From Okeania sp. SIO1I7 (lineage in GTDB: Bacteria; Cyanobacteriota; Cyanobacteriia; Cyanobacteriales; Microcoleaceae): a DNA stretch of 64,000 bases. The translations under genes and the position numbers were made by a program. Below, in pieces: positions 44,650 through 54,792 of the stretch. Where the stretch lies: NCBI GenBank assembly GCA_010672585.1, contig JAAHGF010000004.1, positions 319,580-383,579 of the forward strand, in the 5' to 3' direction. Position 1 is the stretch's first letter. Each line of letters begins with the position of its first letter. Under the pieces are notes generated by a model. That model did no database searches, had not been told where the DNA came from, and saw only the letters and a list, made by a program, of their open reading frames with translations.

Positions 44650-46635
44650 TTAATTATGATAACTGGCTTCTGCTTGATAATCTTCTGCTGATAATACTCG
44701 CCAATTAGCACCACCTGTTAATTCTAAAACTTGTTGATGATATTTCAACAAACTTAAACGATGTCCTACACTTACAAATGTTGTTTGAGTTGCTTGTAAT
44801 TTTTGATAAAGTTCTGCTTCATTTTGTAGGTCTAAAGCGCTGGTAGCTTCATCTAAAATTGCATAATTAGGCTTAATTAATAATAGTCTTGCAAAGGCTA
44901 AACGTTGTTGCTCTCCCAAAGATAAAACATTTTCCCATGGTAACTCCACATCAAAACCATCTAATCTATCTGGTAAATCTTCTAAGTTAACCAGTTTCAA
45001 AATTTTTCTTAATTCATACTCATTAAACTCTTGGTTAATTTGAGGGTATAACAACTGTTCTCGTAAACTTCCTAAAATCATATAAGGGCGCTGAGGTAGA
45101 AATAACATTTTCTCCAAATTAGGGCGTACTAAGCGACCCGTACCCGATTTCCATAGACCTGCTATTGCTCTTAATAAAGAACTTTTACCTGCTCCACTTT
45201 TTCCAACAATTAATAATCCTTGACCTGAATTTACTGCTACTGATAAATTTTTCACCAGAGTCTTTTGACTTTCATTAATTTCTTCGTGGTTTAAAGGAGT
45301 ATTTAAAGTAATCTTTTCTAACGCTAATTTAGAACTTTCTGTGATGTCAATTTCCCTATTTCCTTCTTCTGATACTTTTGTGGTCTCTTCTAATGTTTCT
45401 CTAAATTTATCCAAACGATTAATACCAGCCGCAAAATTACTTAAGTTGTCGATTTGACTAACTACTAAAGAAAAAGCTCCTAAAACCTGACTAAAAGCAA
45501 AACCTGCCTGACTAATATCTCCAAATTTAATTTCACCTGCAAAGTAAATAGGAGCCATAATTAAGGAAGGCAAAATAATTACTGCATATCGATAACCTGT
45601 AGTAAAGTAATCTACATTTCTTTGCCAACCAATCAGCAAATTAAAATTATTAAAAACCTGAGTAAATCTTTGTCGAATTTGAGATAATTCTTGCTCTTCT
45701 CCTCGGTAAAAAGCAATTGATTCAGCATGGTCGCGGATATGAACTAATCCATAACGAAAGTCTGCTTCTCGTTTTAGTTGATAGAAATTTAAAGGAATTA
45801 ATTTTCTGCCAAAAATTACTGCTACTAATGTTCCTGCCACAGCATAAATTATCAGAAAAATTGAGAGTGGTATTGATATTGACCACAGAATTCCTGTGAA
45901 AGAAATAACGTCAATTACTGAGTTGAGAATTGTCAGGAGAAAAAATAAACTTTGGTTTGTGAAAGATTTAATATCCTCCGCAATTCTTTGGTCTGGATTA
46001 TCAATTGTGCCTTTTGAATCTATTTCATAATATGACCTATTTTCTAAGTAATTATCTAGAAACTTATTTGTCATCCACTCTCGCCAGTACAGTCCTAGTT
46101 TTTGCCTTGTATATGTGTAAATAACAACTATCGGAGTACCAATAATAAAAACTCCGGCATAAACAAATAAGAACCGCCAAAACGTAGGCTGGTCTTTTTC
46201 AGATAATGCAGTTGTAAAAAAGTTACCTACATAGCTAATAATTACATTTAAACCACTAACTGATAGAGATAATAATAATAACAAACTTAATAATGCCCAA
46301 GGTTGCCAACGTGGGATAAGTTGTCTTTTATAGTACCAAAAACCAATGGCAGGAACTACAATCATTAAAGCAATAACAAATATCCAGTGCGAATTAATAA
46401 TATTGTGAATTGTATCGACTAAACCAGGAGCAATATTATTAAATGACTCACCAAATATAGCTTCACTAACTATGCAAACTAAACTCACAACTAAAAAAAC
46501 AGCAGCAAATAAAAACATCAAAAGCAGAAATAATAATCCCAAAAATACTTTGTTTCCTCCTGGTTCTAATGGATAAAAATATGGTTGAGCAATCTGCAAA
46601 AAACTATTCCAAAGTTTACTGTTAAATTTATTCAT
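44650..46635 (-). CDS. ABC transporter, SbmA/BacA (ABCD-like) family, permease-ATPase fusion
   Basis: The 661-residue protein has an N-terminal region with about six to eight membrane segments (first near 29-60), then an ABC ATPase: Walker A VGKSGAGKSS near 474-483, signature LSLGEQQR near 570, Walker B NYAILDEATSALD near 585-597, and GHRLSLLKYH with the switch His. The domain order and motif (QKLGLYWREWMTNKFLDNYL) match the BacA/SbmA-like half-transporters linked to vitamin B12, peptide or long-chain fatty acid transport. It probably works as a homodimer. The substrate is unknown. It is monocistronic; the ATG at 46635 is clear. Confidence 0.92.
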   Translation of the reverse strand: MNKFNSKLWNSFLQIAQPYFYPLEPGGNKVFLGLLFLLLMFLFAAVFLVVSLVCIVSEAIFGESFNNIAPGLVDTIHNIINSHWIFVIALMIVVPAIGFWYYKRQLIPRWQPWALLSLLLLLSLSVSGLNVIISYVGNFFTTALSEKDQPTFWRFLFVYAGVFIIGTPIVVIYTYTRQKLGLYWREWMTNKFLDNYLENRSYYEIDSKGTIDNPDQRIAEDIKSFTNQSLFFLLTILNSVIDVISFTGILWSISIPLSIFLIIYAVAGTLVAVIFGRKLIPLNFYQLKREADFRYGLVHIRDHAESIAFYRGEEQELSQIRQRFTQVFNNFNLLIGWQRNVDYFTTGYRYAVIILPSLIMAPIYFAGEIKFGDISQAGFAFSQVLGAFSLVVSQIDNLSNFAAGINRLDKFRETLEETTKVSEEGNREIDITESSKLALEKITLNTPLNHEEINESQKTLVKNLSVAVNSGQGLLIVGKSGAGKSSLLRAIAGLWKSGTGRLVRPNLEKMLFLPQRPYMILGSLREQLLYPQINQEFNEYELRKILKLVNLEDLPDRLDGFDVELPWENVLSLGEQQRLAFARLLLIKPNYAILDEATSALDLQNEAELYQKLQATQTTFVSVGHRLSLLKYHQQVLELTGGANWRVLSAEDYQAEASYHN

Positions 46636-46846
46636 TCTTGGTTGTATACGAACTAACTAATATCAATCATAACCTATGATTTTTCATCTGTAAATATACG
46701 GAATTATGCATATAAAAAAAACATGGCAATCGATAATTTTAACTATGTCCATCTATAGCTAATTCAAGCTACCGATATTTACTAAATAAGTAATGAAGTT
46801 TCCTAAAAGCTGATCGATATTTTTAAGTAGGGCAAGCTCAAAAAAA

Positions 46847-46988
46847 GGGTGCATCTCCATTTTGAATAAAGCCAAAAATTTATCGCTTTTAGGCAACGGG
46901 CAACAGGCAAGAGGCAACAGGCAACAGGGAATAGGAAATAGGGAATATATAGGAAAAAAAGTATTTTTACTTGCTATGAGATGCACCC
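46847..46988. mobile_element. MITE-like element with GGGTGCATCTC inverted ends
   Basis: GGGTGCATCTC at 46847 and GAGATGCACCC at 46978 form a perfect 11-bp inverted repeat, 142 bp apart. Inside are CAGGCAAC/CAACAGG repeats. No coding content. Confidence 0.7.
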
Positions 46989-47123
46989 AAAAAAAAGACG
47001 TTGTATTTTTAATCAAAAAAAACCTAAAAACAATCAATATAAACTTATGAGCTAATTTACAATTTGATACATAGTTCCCAAAATTGACTAATTAATAATT
47101 AATAATTAATTATTAACTGGAGA

Positions 47124-47273
47124 GTACAAAGTTCTTCCAAAAAACTATTTGCTTTAAAGGCTGAAAGTATTACTGGAAAAAGCTTACAGTACTTACAGCT
47201 TTGAATAAAGAGTTTTTAACCCTTAGATCGCTAAAAGCCTTAGCTAGCAATAGTTATTCCAAGAACTTTGCAC
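47124..47273. mobile_element. MITE-like element with GTACAAAGTTCTT inverted ends
   Basis: GTACAAAGTTCTT and AAGAACTTTGCAC are inverse with one mismatch, 150 bp apart, and heptamer tracts of ATTAATT/TTATTAA lie on both sides (47085-47115 and 47279-47325). Confidence 0.65.
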
Positions 47274-47338
47274 TGTCTAGTTATTAATTATTAATTATTA
47301 ATTATTAATTATTAATTATTAATTGTTTAAATGCCTGA

Positions 47339-48166
47339 CTAAAATTTTGGTGAAGCTCTAGAAATTTTTTCTGACTCTTCTTGATTTATTTGATATTGTT
47401 GCAGTAGAGCTAAAGTTACTAATTTCATTAGCCAATATAAACCAAAAATAACTATAAAAGTAATAAATATTACTAAAATAGGACCTAGATCAAACATATC
47501 ATTGTAAACACTTTTTACCAAAGCATCAGGGTTAGTAACTACATCCCAACTATTAAAACGTTTGAACCTTCCCAGATAAATACCAATAGCAGAAAGACAA
47601 TGAATAATTAACTCTATTCCCAGAATAAAATTACTCCAACCTTGTCGATGTAAATAGTAGCCCAAATTAATTAAAGAAAGAACATAAGCTTCAAACCCAA
47701 TAAACATAAATAACAAATATTGGGGAACTACTGCTAAAGTCAAAACCCATACAGAATTACTTTGACGAATATCTTGATAGAGATGAATAATATCAGTTAA
47801 TACATAAGGAGCATTAGGTAAAAAAGCGATAAAAATTAATAAACCAAACCACCACAGTAAAGAAAAATATTGGGGACGACGTAATAAACATATACCTAAA
47901 ATTATTAATACTAAAGTAATAGCGATCGCCACCTCAATATTCAATTTATTGCCATAGGCCACAACTCTGTTTATATTTGGTAATAAAGTAGCGCCCAATA
48001 GTAATAAAACTCCCCATCGTATAAAAATGGAGCGAGGTTTGGAAAACAACCAAAAACTCATGGCCAAAGGAAATAAAGCTAAAAATAGATTCCAAGACAT
48101 GAATCTGCTATTACCTTCTAGAAATTGCCAAGCTGTGTTTATTGCATTGATTATTTCAGCTTTCAT
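47339..48166 (-). CDS. DUF1361 membrane protein
   Basis: The 275-residue protein has seven to eight membrane segments. It carries the DUF1361 signature: FLPNAPYVLTDIIHL near 113-127 and YLGRFKRFNSWDVV near 196-209, both containing conserved polar residues at the membrane surface. The family is widespread in bacteria; no function is established. The ATG at 48166 is supported by sequence, and heptamer tracts lie just downstream. Confidence 0.88.
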   Translation of the reverse strand: MKAEIINAINTAWQFLEGNSRFMSWNLFLALFPLAMSFWLFSKPRSIFIRWGVLLLLGATLLPNINRVVAYGNKLNIEVAIAITLVLIILGICLLRRPQYFSLLWWFGLLIFIAFLPNAPYVLTDIIHLYQDIRQSNSVWVLTLAVVPQYLLFMFIGFEAYVLSLINLGYYLHRQGWSNFILGIELIIHCLSAIGIYLGRFKRFNSWDVVTNPDALVKSVYNDMFDLGPILVIFITFIVIFGLYWLMKLVTLALLQQYQINQEESEKISRASPKF

Positions 48167-48614
48167 TCATAATTCAAAAATGTATGTACAAGTATTCTAC
48201 AATCCTAACTAAGATGAAATTAAGATTTTAAGATATTCTCTAATTAGCTTCCACTGGTGTTCTATACAAATATTTATTATTATAAATAATAACCGAACGA
48301 GCGACTATAAGCCAGAAGTAACATTTTCAAGTAAGAAAGTAAATAAGAACTACAAATTTTCATAAAAATTATTTGATTCTAGAACAACTAATATATAAGC
48401 ATTTCCTGCGGACTGCTGCGCAAACAGCTACTAGCAGTCAGCTCTAAGTTTTTTAATGAATGAAGCAAGCACTTGCTTAACTTCTACTACATTTTTAAAC
48501 AAGGAATTGAAGCACAAGAATAACGCAGCTCTAATTGTCCACTAAAAGTAATAAAGCTGACTGCTGAATGCTGACTGCTGAATGCTTAAAATAATATCAG
48601 CATAAAAATAGATA
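48167..48614. other. Spacer with a filled 21-bp element site
   Basis: GCATT, then TCCTGCGGACTG...CGCAAA, then CAGCTACTAGCAGTCAGC at 48400-48442 is the 21-bp element in its usual repeat context. The divergent DUF1361 and tldD promoters must lie here; none is evident. Confidence 0.5.
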
Positions 48615-50012
48615 ATGGCTACAAAACTAACAAAAAATAATTCTCTTCTAGAGCAATTACAAAATAAAATTTATAACTACCGTAATCATGTCGATTATCT
48701 AGAAATTCGCCTAGAACAAAGTGAATCAACTACTATTTCATTTTATGGTCTACAATTAAATACAATTAACTCTCATTTTTCCCTTGCCGGAAGTATTCGC
48801 GCTTGCCACAAAGGAGGTTGGAGTTTCGTTACTTTCAACAATATTTCAGAACTATCAAATAGAATCGAAGAAGCAATTTCTCACGCTTATTTAGTAGGAA
48901 AAAAAACTACTCAATTAGCTCCCATTCAACCTATTCAAGACTATGTAGCAGTCAAATTTGGTCGCGACCCCCGTGGCATATCTTTAGAAGAAAAACGACA
49001 ATTAATTGAAGGTTATAATCAGTTATTACTAGATTTTGACCCTCAAATTCAGGCCACAAATGTGAACTATCGCGATCGCTTTGCCATTACTTATTTTGTG
49101 AATTCTATCGGCAGTTGCATAGCACAGGAACGCCTAGATGTCCATGGCAAATTTAGAGCCATTGCTTGTGGAGAAGGCAGTTTAGTTAAACAGGGCATCA
49201 AGTCTATCAGTTCTCGTACGAATTATAACACTCTCTGCAACATTGACAAACAAGTTATCGGAGTAGCAGAACAGGCCATCCGTCAACTAGAAGCAAAACC
49301 CGTTAAAGGTGGACAATATACTGTATTGTTAGATCCTCATCTAGCAGGTGTATTTATTCACGAAGCTTTTGGCCACCTTTCTGAGGCAGACTCTATTTAT
49401 GAGAACCCCCAGATGGAAGAGTTACTGAAATTAGGTAAACCAATAGGTACAGAAAAGTTGAATGTAGTAGATGATGCCACTATTAATGGTTTAAGTGGTT
49501 CTATAAAATATGATGATGAAGGTGTTTCTGGACAGCGTAAATATTTAGTTAAAAATGGAGTACTAACAGCTCATCTGCATAATCGAGAAACTTCTAGAAA
49601 AATGAGAGAAGCACCTACAGGAAATGCTAGAGCTATAAATGCAATGTATCCACCTATTGTCAGAATGACTAATACAGCTATTGAAGCAGGCGATCTTCCT
49701 GTTGAGGAAATGATTAAAGATATAGATCTAGGGGTTTATGCCATAGGCAGTCTAGGTGGCCAAACCAACGGAGAAATGTTTACATTTGCTGCGGCAGAAG
49801 GTTATATGATTCGTAATGGAAAAATTGCTGAATCTGTCAGTGATGTGACTTTGACAGGGAATGTATTTCAAACTCTCAAAGATATTGAAGCCATCGGTAA
49901 TGACTTTACTTACAGTAGTGGTAGTTGTGGTAAAGCAGGTCAAGCACCTTTACCTGTCAGTATTGGCAGTCCCCACTTGATGATTAAAAATGTAGTAGTT
50001 GGAGGACATTAA
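48615..50012 (+). CDS. tldD: TldD/PmbA-family metalloprotease, TldD type
   Basis: The 465-residue protein has the TldD zinc site HEAFGH near residues 250-255 (HExxxH), with GGQTNGEMFTFAAAEGYMIRNGKI and SGSCGKAGQAPLPVSIGSPHLMI near the C-terminus as in the family. TldD pairs with TldE (PmbA) to cleave unfolded peptides and mature modified peptides. No tldE gene follows directly, so the partner must be elsewhere. The ATG at 48615 fits the family's Lys/Asn-rich start. Confidence 0.93.
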   Translation: MATKLTKNNSLLEQLQNKIYNYRNHVDYLEIRLEQSESTTISFYGLQLNTINSHFSLAGSIRACHKGGWSFVTFNNISELSNRIEEAISHAYLVGKKTTQLAPIQPIQDYVAVKFGRDPRGISLEEKRQLIEGYNQLLLDFDPQIQATNVNYRDRFAITYFVNSIGSCIAQERLDVHGKFRAIACGEGSLVKQGIKSISSRTNYNTLCNIDKQVIGVAEQAIRQLEAKPVKGGQYTVLLDPHLAGVFIHEAFGHLSEADSIYENPQMEELLKLGKPIGTEKLNVVDDATINGLSGSIKYDDEGVSGQRKYLVKNGVLTAHLHNRETSRKMREAPTGNARAINAMYPPIVRMTNTAIEAGDLPVEEMIKDIDLGVYAIGSLGGQTNGEMFTFAAAEGYMIRNGKIAESVSDVTLTGNVFQTLKDIEAIGNDFTYSSGSCGKAGQAPLPVSIGSPHLMIKNVVVGGH

Positions 50013-50567
50013 GTAGCTCGACAGTCTTTATTAGATATCTCCGGAAATTATATGTGGATAGCATTTTAGCGTTGCATAAATGCAGGATGATTTTAATAGT
50101 TTTGTGGAATAGGCATTTTGCCCATTCCTTATATTTTCGGGCCGGCCGGATGTCCACCTACTTATATTCATTCCATCCCTCAGCAATGCCTCATTTTTCG
50201 TATTTTTATCTCATCAAAATTTCTTTCCCTTTGCCTTCTGGAGCAGATGAGCTGTTGCCTAATTCTACAAAAAGTCTATTTTTTTTCGCCAGATGTTTAA
50301 TAAAAATATAGTCAAATATGACATATCCTTCTGGGAAAAGACTTGTAATTTCTAAGTTCCAGACCTATTCTCTAGAGAGCGATCATGTCAGCGGAACGGA
50401 GTTCTATCGCTACTTTATTGTCGTATTAGAATATAAAATATGTCCAAATTTCTCAAATGTCTACCCTGTAACAGATGTAAATATCGCCCTCTCCGAAAGT
50501 GACAAAACAGAGATAAAAGCAAAAACCAGAAGTTATGTACTTCACTGAATCAAAAAACTGTTTAGCT
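50013..50567. other. Spacer between converging genes, with palindromes
   Basis: It holds GGGCCGGCCGG at about 50143 and a hairpin-flanked block GAGCGAT...CAGCGGAACGGAGTTCT...ATCGCT at 50376-50412, whose inner part also occurs in the 143-bp element at 35930. The short open frames here have no family resemblance. Confidence 0.45.
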
Positions 50568-50996
50568 TTATACAGCAGGAGTAAATTCACCTTGAATGTA
50601 CTGCAATACAAAATCAATTGTTTCTTGCTTCAGCCATCCTTTTTGCACTGCGACCTCTCCAAAACGTAAATTTGTTTGACTCTGTTCTACCAAGATAGAA
50701 TATATTTGTTTCTCATTCAATAATTTTGCTAATTTCAGATACTCACCAACTGTTTTTTTGGGATTATCCGTAATTAGTTCAGGAAATAAGTATACAAAGA
50801 AATCTACAGTTTCCTGATTAGTTATTCTCCACATTACAGCGATTTCTCCAAATCTTAGGTGGCAGTTACTACGTTGATATTGTAAAATTTCTTCTACTTG
50901 GTTTCCCGTAATTAAACCAGCTTGTTGTAATAACTTTCCTATGGGTTTTGAAAGTTCTTTTTTTTGAAAATCTTTATTGACATTCTGCTCTTCCAT
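50568..50996 (-). CDS. Hypothetical protein made of two related about 60-residue repeats
   Basis: The 142-residue protein has an N-terminal half with IGKLLQQAGLITGNQVEEILQYQRSNCHLRFGEIAV and a C-terminal half with VGEYLKLAKLLNEKQIYSILVEQSQTNLRFGEVAV, each followed by a (N/K)QETVDF-type helix. Repeats of this kind resemble the N-terminal domain of GspE/MshE (MshEN) ATPases, which can bind nucleotides or c-di-GMP. No ATPase domain is present here. It is soluble and alone. The name and role are unknown; the repeat is certain, the MshEN link is a guess. Confidence 0.75.
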   Translation of the reverse strand: MEEQNVNKDFQKKELSKPIGKLLQQAGLITGNQVEEILQYQRSNCHLRFGEIAVMWRITNQETVDFFVYLFPELITDNPKKTVGEYLKLAKLLNEKQIYSILVEQSQTNLRFGEVAVQKGWLKQETIDFVLQYIQGEFTPAV

Positions 50997-52256
50997 ATAA
51001 CTTTATGAAATGAATTTTTCAATTGTAATAATTGCTAAATTTGCATATTTTTAACTATTTTATTTTCTCATCAATATGAAAGAAATTATGACATATAGCA
51101 ATTTCCAAGAGGCGTGAGGTACGCGCATTCGTTGGTTTTAGGGAACAGGGAACACCGGATCTAGGATCTGAAGACAAATTAATTTAAAGATAGGTGTACC
51201 TCATTAGGCTGAGAAACGCTATACCCAATTATAAAATATAATTATGAGATTATTTATTACTTAACCCACCACACCATATATATGGAACTAAATAATTTTC
51301 AGGATATCAACTATCAAGTTCACGTTTATTCTTCACAAAAGCTCTTAATCTAAGACTTTTCAAAATCCATCATAACTTTGCATTGTTTTTTGAAAAAAAA
51401 TTTAAAGATAAAAAACTTCAGGAAAAAGGGGTTATATAGCAATACTAAATCATTTGTGAAATTATTGGACTTCTGAAAAACTTCCTGCTTCTCTCTTCCC
51501 TTCTAGCATCCGCTTTCTGCCTCCTGGCTTAAAGTAGCCCATTTTTTTCACGAATCATTTCATATTGCTATAAATGCTTTAATTGACCATAAAGTAATAT
51601 ACTTATACTATTCTTCACCCTCCTTATCTGTGCTATATTATCTGAAGAATAATTTATGTAACCTGATGGACAGTAGCTAACTGTAAACTCCTATTGATTG
51701 AACATCAATCTAGAAAAGCTATAGAGACTATCAATAGAAGTTAAGATATTTCTATTTTTGTGAAAAATCATTCTATAGACTCCGCTAATTTACTGAATTT
51801 ATTTCTAGAAAGTGGCAAAAAACTTAAGGTGGGATTATTATTAATTTATAGATGAAGTCTTGATTAGTAGCACAAACTTATAGGCGGGTTAAAAATAGCT
51901 ATAATTCGGGGGGTGATGAACAAAGAAAATCAAACTACACCTACTAAAGGATAAATACAACAAAAGTTCAGTAGACAAAAAAATTGACCATAAGAGTCAT
52001 AACTTAAACTTATCAACTTCTAGACATAGACAATGAAAAAAATAAATCAATTTGTGTTGATTTATTAATGACAAATGGGGTGCAGTCAGACAAAATAATC
52101 TAGCCGTAGCTAGACAGATAAAAAGTCAAATAAAATGTTCTAAAAAAACATACATACTGGGTACTGGCCTCAAATGTTTTGCATTCCACTCTCTTCTCTA
52201 GATAAACAAGGGAGAATAATAACTTTATTGAATAATGTAGAAAGAAGGCCGAAAAA
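50997..52256. other. Large gene-free stretch, with one possible MITE
   Basis: 51094-51223 has ends TATAGCAATTTCC and GAAACGCTATA and an inner GTGAGGTAC/GTACCTCA pair, weakly like a MITE. AAATAAATCAA/TTGATTTATT at 52037-52062 is a hairpin. No gene is seen, but the AP2-HNH promoter should be near the end. Confidence 0.4.
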
Positions 52257-52757
52257 ATGTCAAAAGAAATCTTGATTACCAGAGGGCAAGTAGTAATAGT
52301 TGATGAACAAGACTATGAGGAATTATCAAAATATAAATGGTACTTGATAGACGGGTTTGCGGCCAGAACAATCAAGAAAGATGGCAAAAGAACCACAGTT
52401 TATATGCACAGAGTGATTATGGATGCTCCCATAGGCGTATCCGTGTATCATATTAACCACAACAAACTAGATAATCGACGAGAGAACTTACGTCTAGTCA
52501 AAGGAAGTGCACGAATGCACAGGAGACCTAGCGTCAAACATTCATCTAAATATCGGGGAGTGTACTGGTGTAAAGATAAACGAAAATGGATTGCTGAAAT
52601 CAAAGTGTACAAAAAACAAATACGTTTAGGTCGCTTTGATGTAGAAAAAGATGCTGCAGTAGCTTATGACGAAGCAGCAAGAAAATATTACGGTTCCTTA
52701 GCCAGAACTAATTTTACTATGAATAATATAGAAGTAGTAGAAGATCCCTTGATGTAA
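52257..52757 (+). CDS. HNH endonuclease with AP2/ERF DNA-binding domain (homing-type)
   Basis: The 166-residue protein has an HNH core (YMHRVIM near 59-65, then HINHNKLDNRRENLRLV near 79-95) followed by an AP2 domain, SKYRGVYWCKDKRKWIAEIKVYKKQIRLGRFDVEKDAAVAYDEAARKYYG (about 105-154), with the usual YRGVxW and WxAxI and the AAxAYD helix. Such HNH-AP2 proteins are known in cyanobacteria, and their AP2 domain is regarded as the likely source of the plant ERF family. No intron surrounds it, so it is free-standing. Ribosome site AGAAGG lies about 10 bases before the ATG. Confidence 0.93.
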   Translation: MSKEILITRGQVVIVDEQDYEELSKYKWYLIDGFAARTIKKDGKRTTVYMHRVIMDAPIGVSVYHINHNKLDNRRENLRLVKGSARMHRRPSVKHSSKYRGVYWCKDKRKWIAEIKVYKKQIRLGRFDVEKDAAVAYDEAARKYYGSLARTNFTMNNIEVVEDPLM

Positions 52758-52777
52758 GTTCAGAAAGATTATTCATA

Positions 52778-53962
52778 ATGATGCAGTATCGACGCTTTGG
52801 GCGAACAGAATTACCAATGCCAATATTTTCCTGCGGTGGAATGAGGTTTATCTATAAATGGCAAGATGTTCCAAAAAATCAAATCCCACTAAATAATCAA
52901 CAAAACTTAGAAAATACAATTCGTCGCTCCCTAGAATGCGGAATTAACCACATAGAAACCGCTCGTGGTTATGGTACATCCGAGATGCAGCTTGGAGAAC
53001 TTTTACCCAAGCTGCTAAGGGAAAAACTTATTGTCCAGACAAAAGTAAGCCCAAGCGCCGATCCTCAAGAATTCCAAAGTAAGTTTCAGCAGTCCCTCGA
53101 ATTTTTACAACTAGAATATGTTGATTTGCTAGGCATACATGGGATTAACACATTAGAAATACTCCATCAGTCAATTAGGCCAGGAGGTTGTCTAGATGTG
53201 GCGAGAAAATTACAAAGGAAAGGCCAAGTAAGATTTGTTGGTTTTTCCACTCACGGGCCCACTGATGTCATAGTTAAAACTATAGAAACAAATGAATTTG
53301 ACTATGTTAACTTACACTGGTACTACATTAATCAAAATAATTGGCCAGCAATAGAAGCTGCTAATCGCTTTGATATGGGAGTATTTATTATTAGTCCCTC
53401 TGATAAAGGAGGTAAACTGTATCAACCACCACAGAAATTAGTCGATTTATGCTATCCACTCAGCCCGATGGTATTTAACGATTTATTTTGTTTGAGCCAC
53501 CCTCAAGTCCATACGTTAAGTTTGGGTGCATCACAACCAAAAGATTTTGATGAACATCTCAAAACAATTGAATTGTTAGATCAAGCTGATAAGATATTAC
53601 CATCAATATTGGCAAAACTAGAGCAAGAAGCGATCGCTCAACTAGGAGAAAATTGGTTCAAAACCTGGGACATTGGTTTGCCCTCTCTAGAAGAAACTCC
53701 TGGAAATATCAATATCCCTGTGATTTTATGGTTAAGAAATCTAGCGATCGCCTACGATATGGTCGAATACAGTAAAATGCGCTATAACCTATTAGGTAAT
53801 GGCAGCCACTGGTTTCCTGGTGCAAATGCGGAACAATTAGAAAAATATGACCTGAGTAAATGTCTTGCGAATAGTCCCCATGCCGAAAAAATTCCAGATA
53901 TTCTTCAAGATGCTCATAAACTATTAGGAGGAAAGCCAGTGGAACGTTTGTCCAAAAGCTAA
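52778..53962 (+). CDS. Aldo/keto reductase family oxidoreductase
   Basis: The 394-residue protein has an AKR barrel: MQYRRFGRTELPMPIFSCGGMRF near the start, the catalytic Tyr and Asp-like region (HIETARGYGTSEMQLGELL near 59-77), a lysine (IVQTKVSP) and His in DLLGIHGINTL, with NAD(P)-binding RFVGFSTHG and SLGASQPKDFDEHL. The usual D before the tyrosine is E-T-A-R-G-Y. A C-terminal extension of about 100 residues is typical of a cyanobacterial subgroup. Ferredoxin-type cysteines are absent, although some relatives have them. It starts with two ATG codons in a row. It is 20 bases after the AP2-HNH gene, so read-through is possible. Confidence 0.9.
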   Translation: MMQYRRFGRTELPMPIFSCGGMRFIYKWQDVPKNQIPLNNQQNLENTIRRSLECGINHIETARGYGTSEMQLGELLPKLLREKLIVQTKVSPSADPQEFQSKFQQSLEFLQLEYVDLLGIHGINTLEILHQSIRPGGCLDVARKLQRKGQVRFVGFSTHGPTDVIVKTIETNEFDYVNLHWYYINQNNWPAIEAANRFDMGVFIISPSDKGGKLYQPPQKLVDLCYPLSPMVFNDLFCLSHPQVHTLSLGASQPKDFDEHLKTIELLDQADKILPSILAKLEQEAIAQLGENWFKTWDIGLPSLEETPGNINIPVILWLRNLAIAYDMVEYSKMRYNLLGNGSHWFPGANAEQLEKYDLSKCLANSPHAEKIPDILQDAHKLLGGKPVERLSKS

Positions 53963-54144
53963 AAGTTAGTTTATTTATAGCAGTCTATTTAGGCTGTGGG
54001 TGAAAATATATTGGAATTAACACCGGAGTAGGAAAAAGTGCTAATAGTTTTAAACTTTATTAGTTATCTATAATTTTAATTTTTTGACAAATCCTGTACT
54101 GATTGCTATATATATAATTAAAATTTGATAGTCTCAAAAAATCT

Positions 54145-54792
54145 ATGTCATATGAACATATTTTTAACAGTCAAGTAAAATGTTCAGAAGAATTAACCTC
54201 TAATGAAGCCATCTTTGCTATTGGTTTAATGGTCATGGCAGTTGATGGTGATATTGATATGAATGAAGTAGAAACTTTAGAGGGTTTTTTACTAAAAAAA
54301 GGATTTAACGCTAAAGAAGTTGATGCAGCTAGAGAAAAAGTTTTAAGAATTATTCGTATAGAAAAAAACGAAGCATTATTTTCTGCCGCGAAACAGGCAC
54401 TTCAAGATGAAAAAGAAATAGAAAATGCTTTTGATTTAGCAGTAAAAATTGCAATAGCAGATGATAAAGTAACAGAAGAAGAAAATAGTTTTGTATTAGA
54501 GTTAGCCAGGACTCTAAAAATTAGTCAAGAAAAGGTCAATAAAATAGTTGCAGATGCAACAAAGTATTATCGTAATTCTGAAAAATTAATTGAAAAAATT
54601 GAGGAAATTTTATCAGAATTACCTATAGGATCTAAATACGAAGGCTATATTAATTCAACTACAGGTTTAAGATCGCTAAATATAAAAATCCGCACCCCAG
54701 ATAACGAATTAGTAATACTGAATATTGATGAAACTCGAGATGAAGCTCAAATAGAAATGGAATTGGAAGAAGCTCCACCTTGGATGCTCTAA
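54145..54792 (+). CDS. TerB-like (tellurite-resistance/DjlA-type) domain protein
   Basis: The 215-residue protein has a helical TerB domain (about 15-145): EAIFAIGLMVMAVDGDIDMNEVETLEGFL and later AVKIAIADDKVTEEENSFVLELARTL, a repeated acid pair DGD and DDK typical of metal-binding helical bundles. The C-terminal 70 residues are distinct (beta-strand-rich: LRSLNIKIRTPDNELVILNI). TerB-domain proteins are linked to stress responses and membrane complexes; no exact role is known. It has no signal peptide. A second TerB-like gene is at 61015-61515. Monocistronic. Confidence 0.8.
   Translation: MSYEHIFNSQVKCSEELTSNEAIFAIGLMVMAVDGDIDMNEVETLEGFLLKKGFNAKEVDAAREKVLRIIRIEKNEALFSAAKQALQDEKEIENAFDLAVKIAIADDKVTEEENSFVLELARTLKISQEKVNKIVADATKYYRNSEKLIEKIEEILSELPIGSKYEGYINSTTGLRSLNIKIRTPDNELVILNIDETRDEAQIEMELEEAPPWML

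Noticed and set aside
50054-50548. Short frames of 60-85 codons
   Set aside because: They overlap each other and palindromic repeats, with no conserved features.
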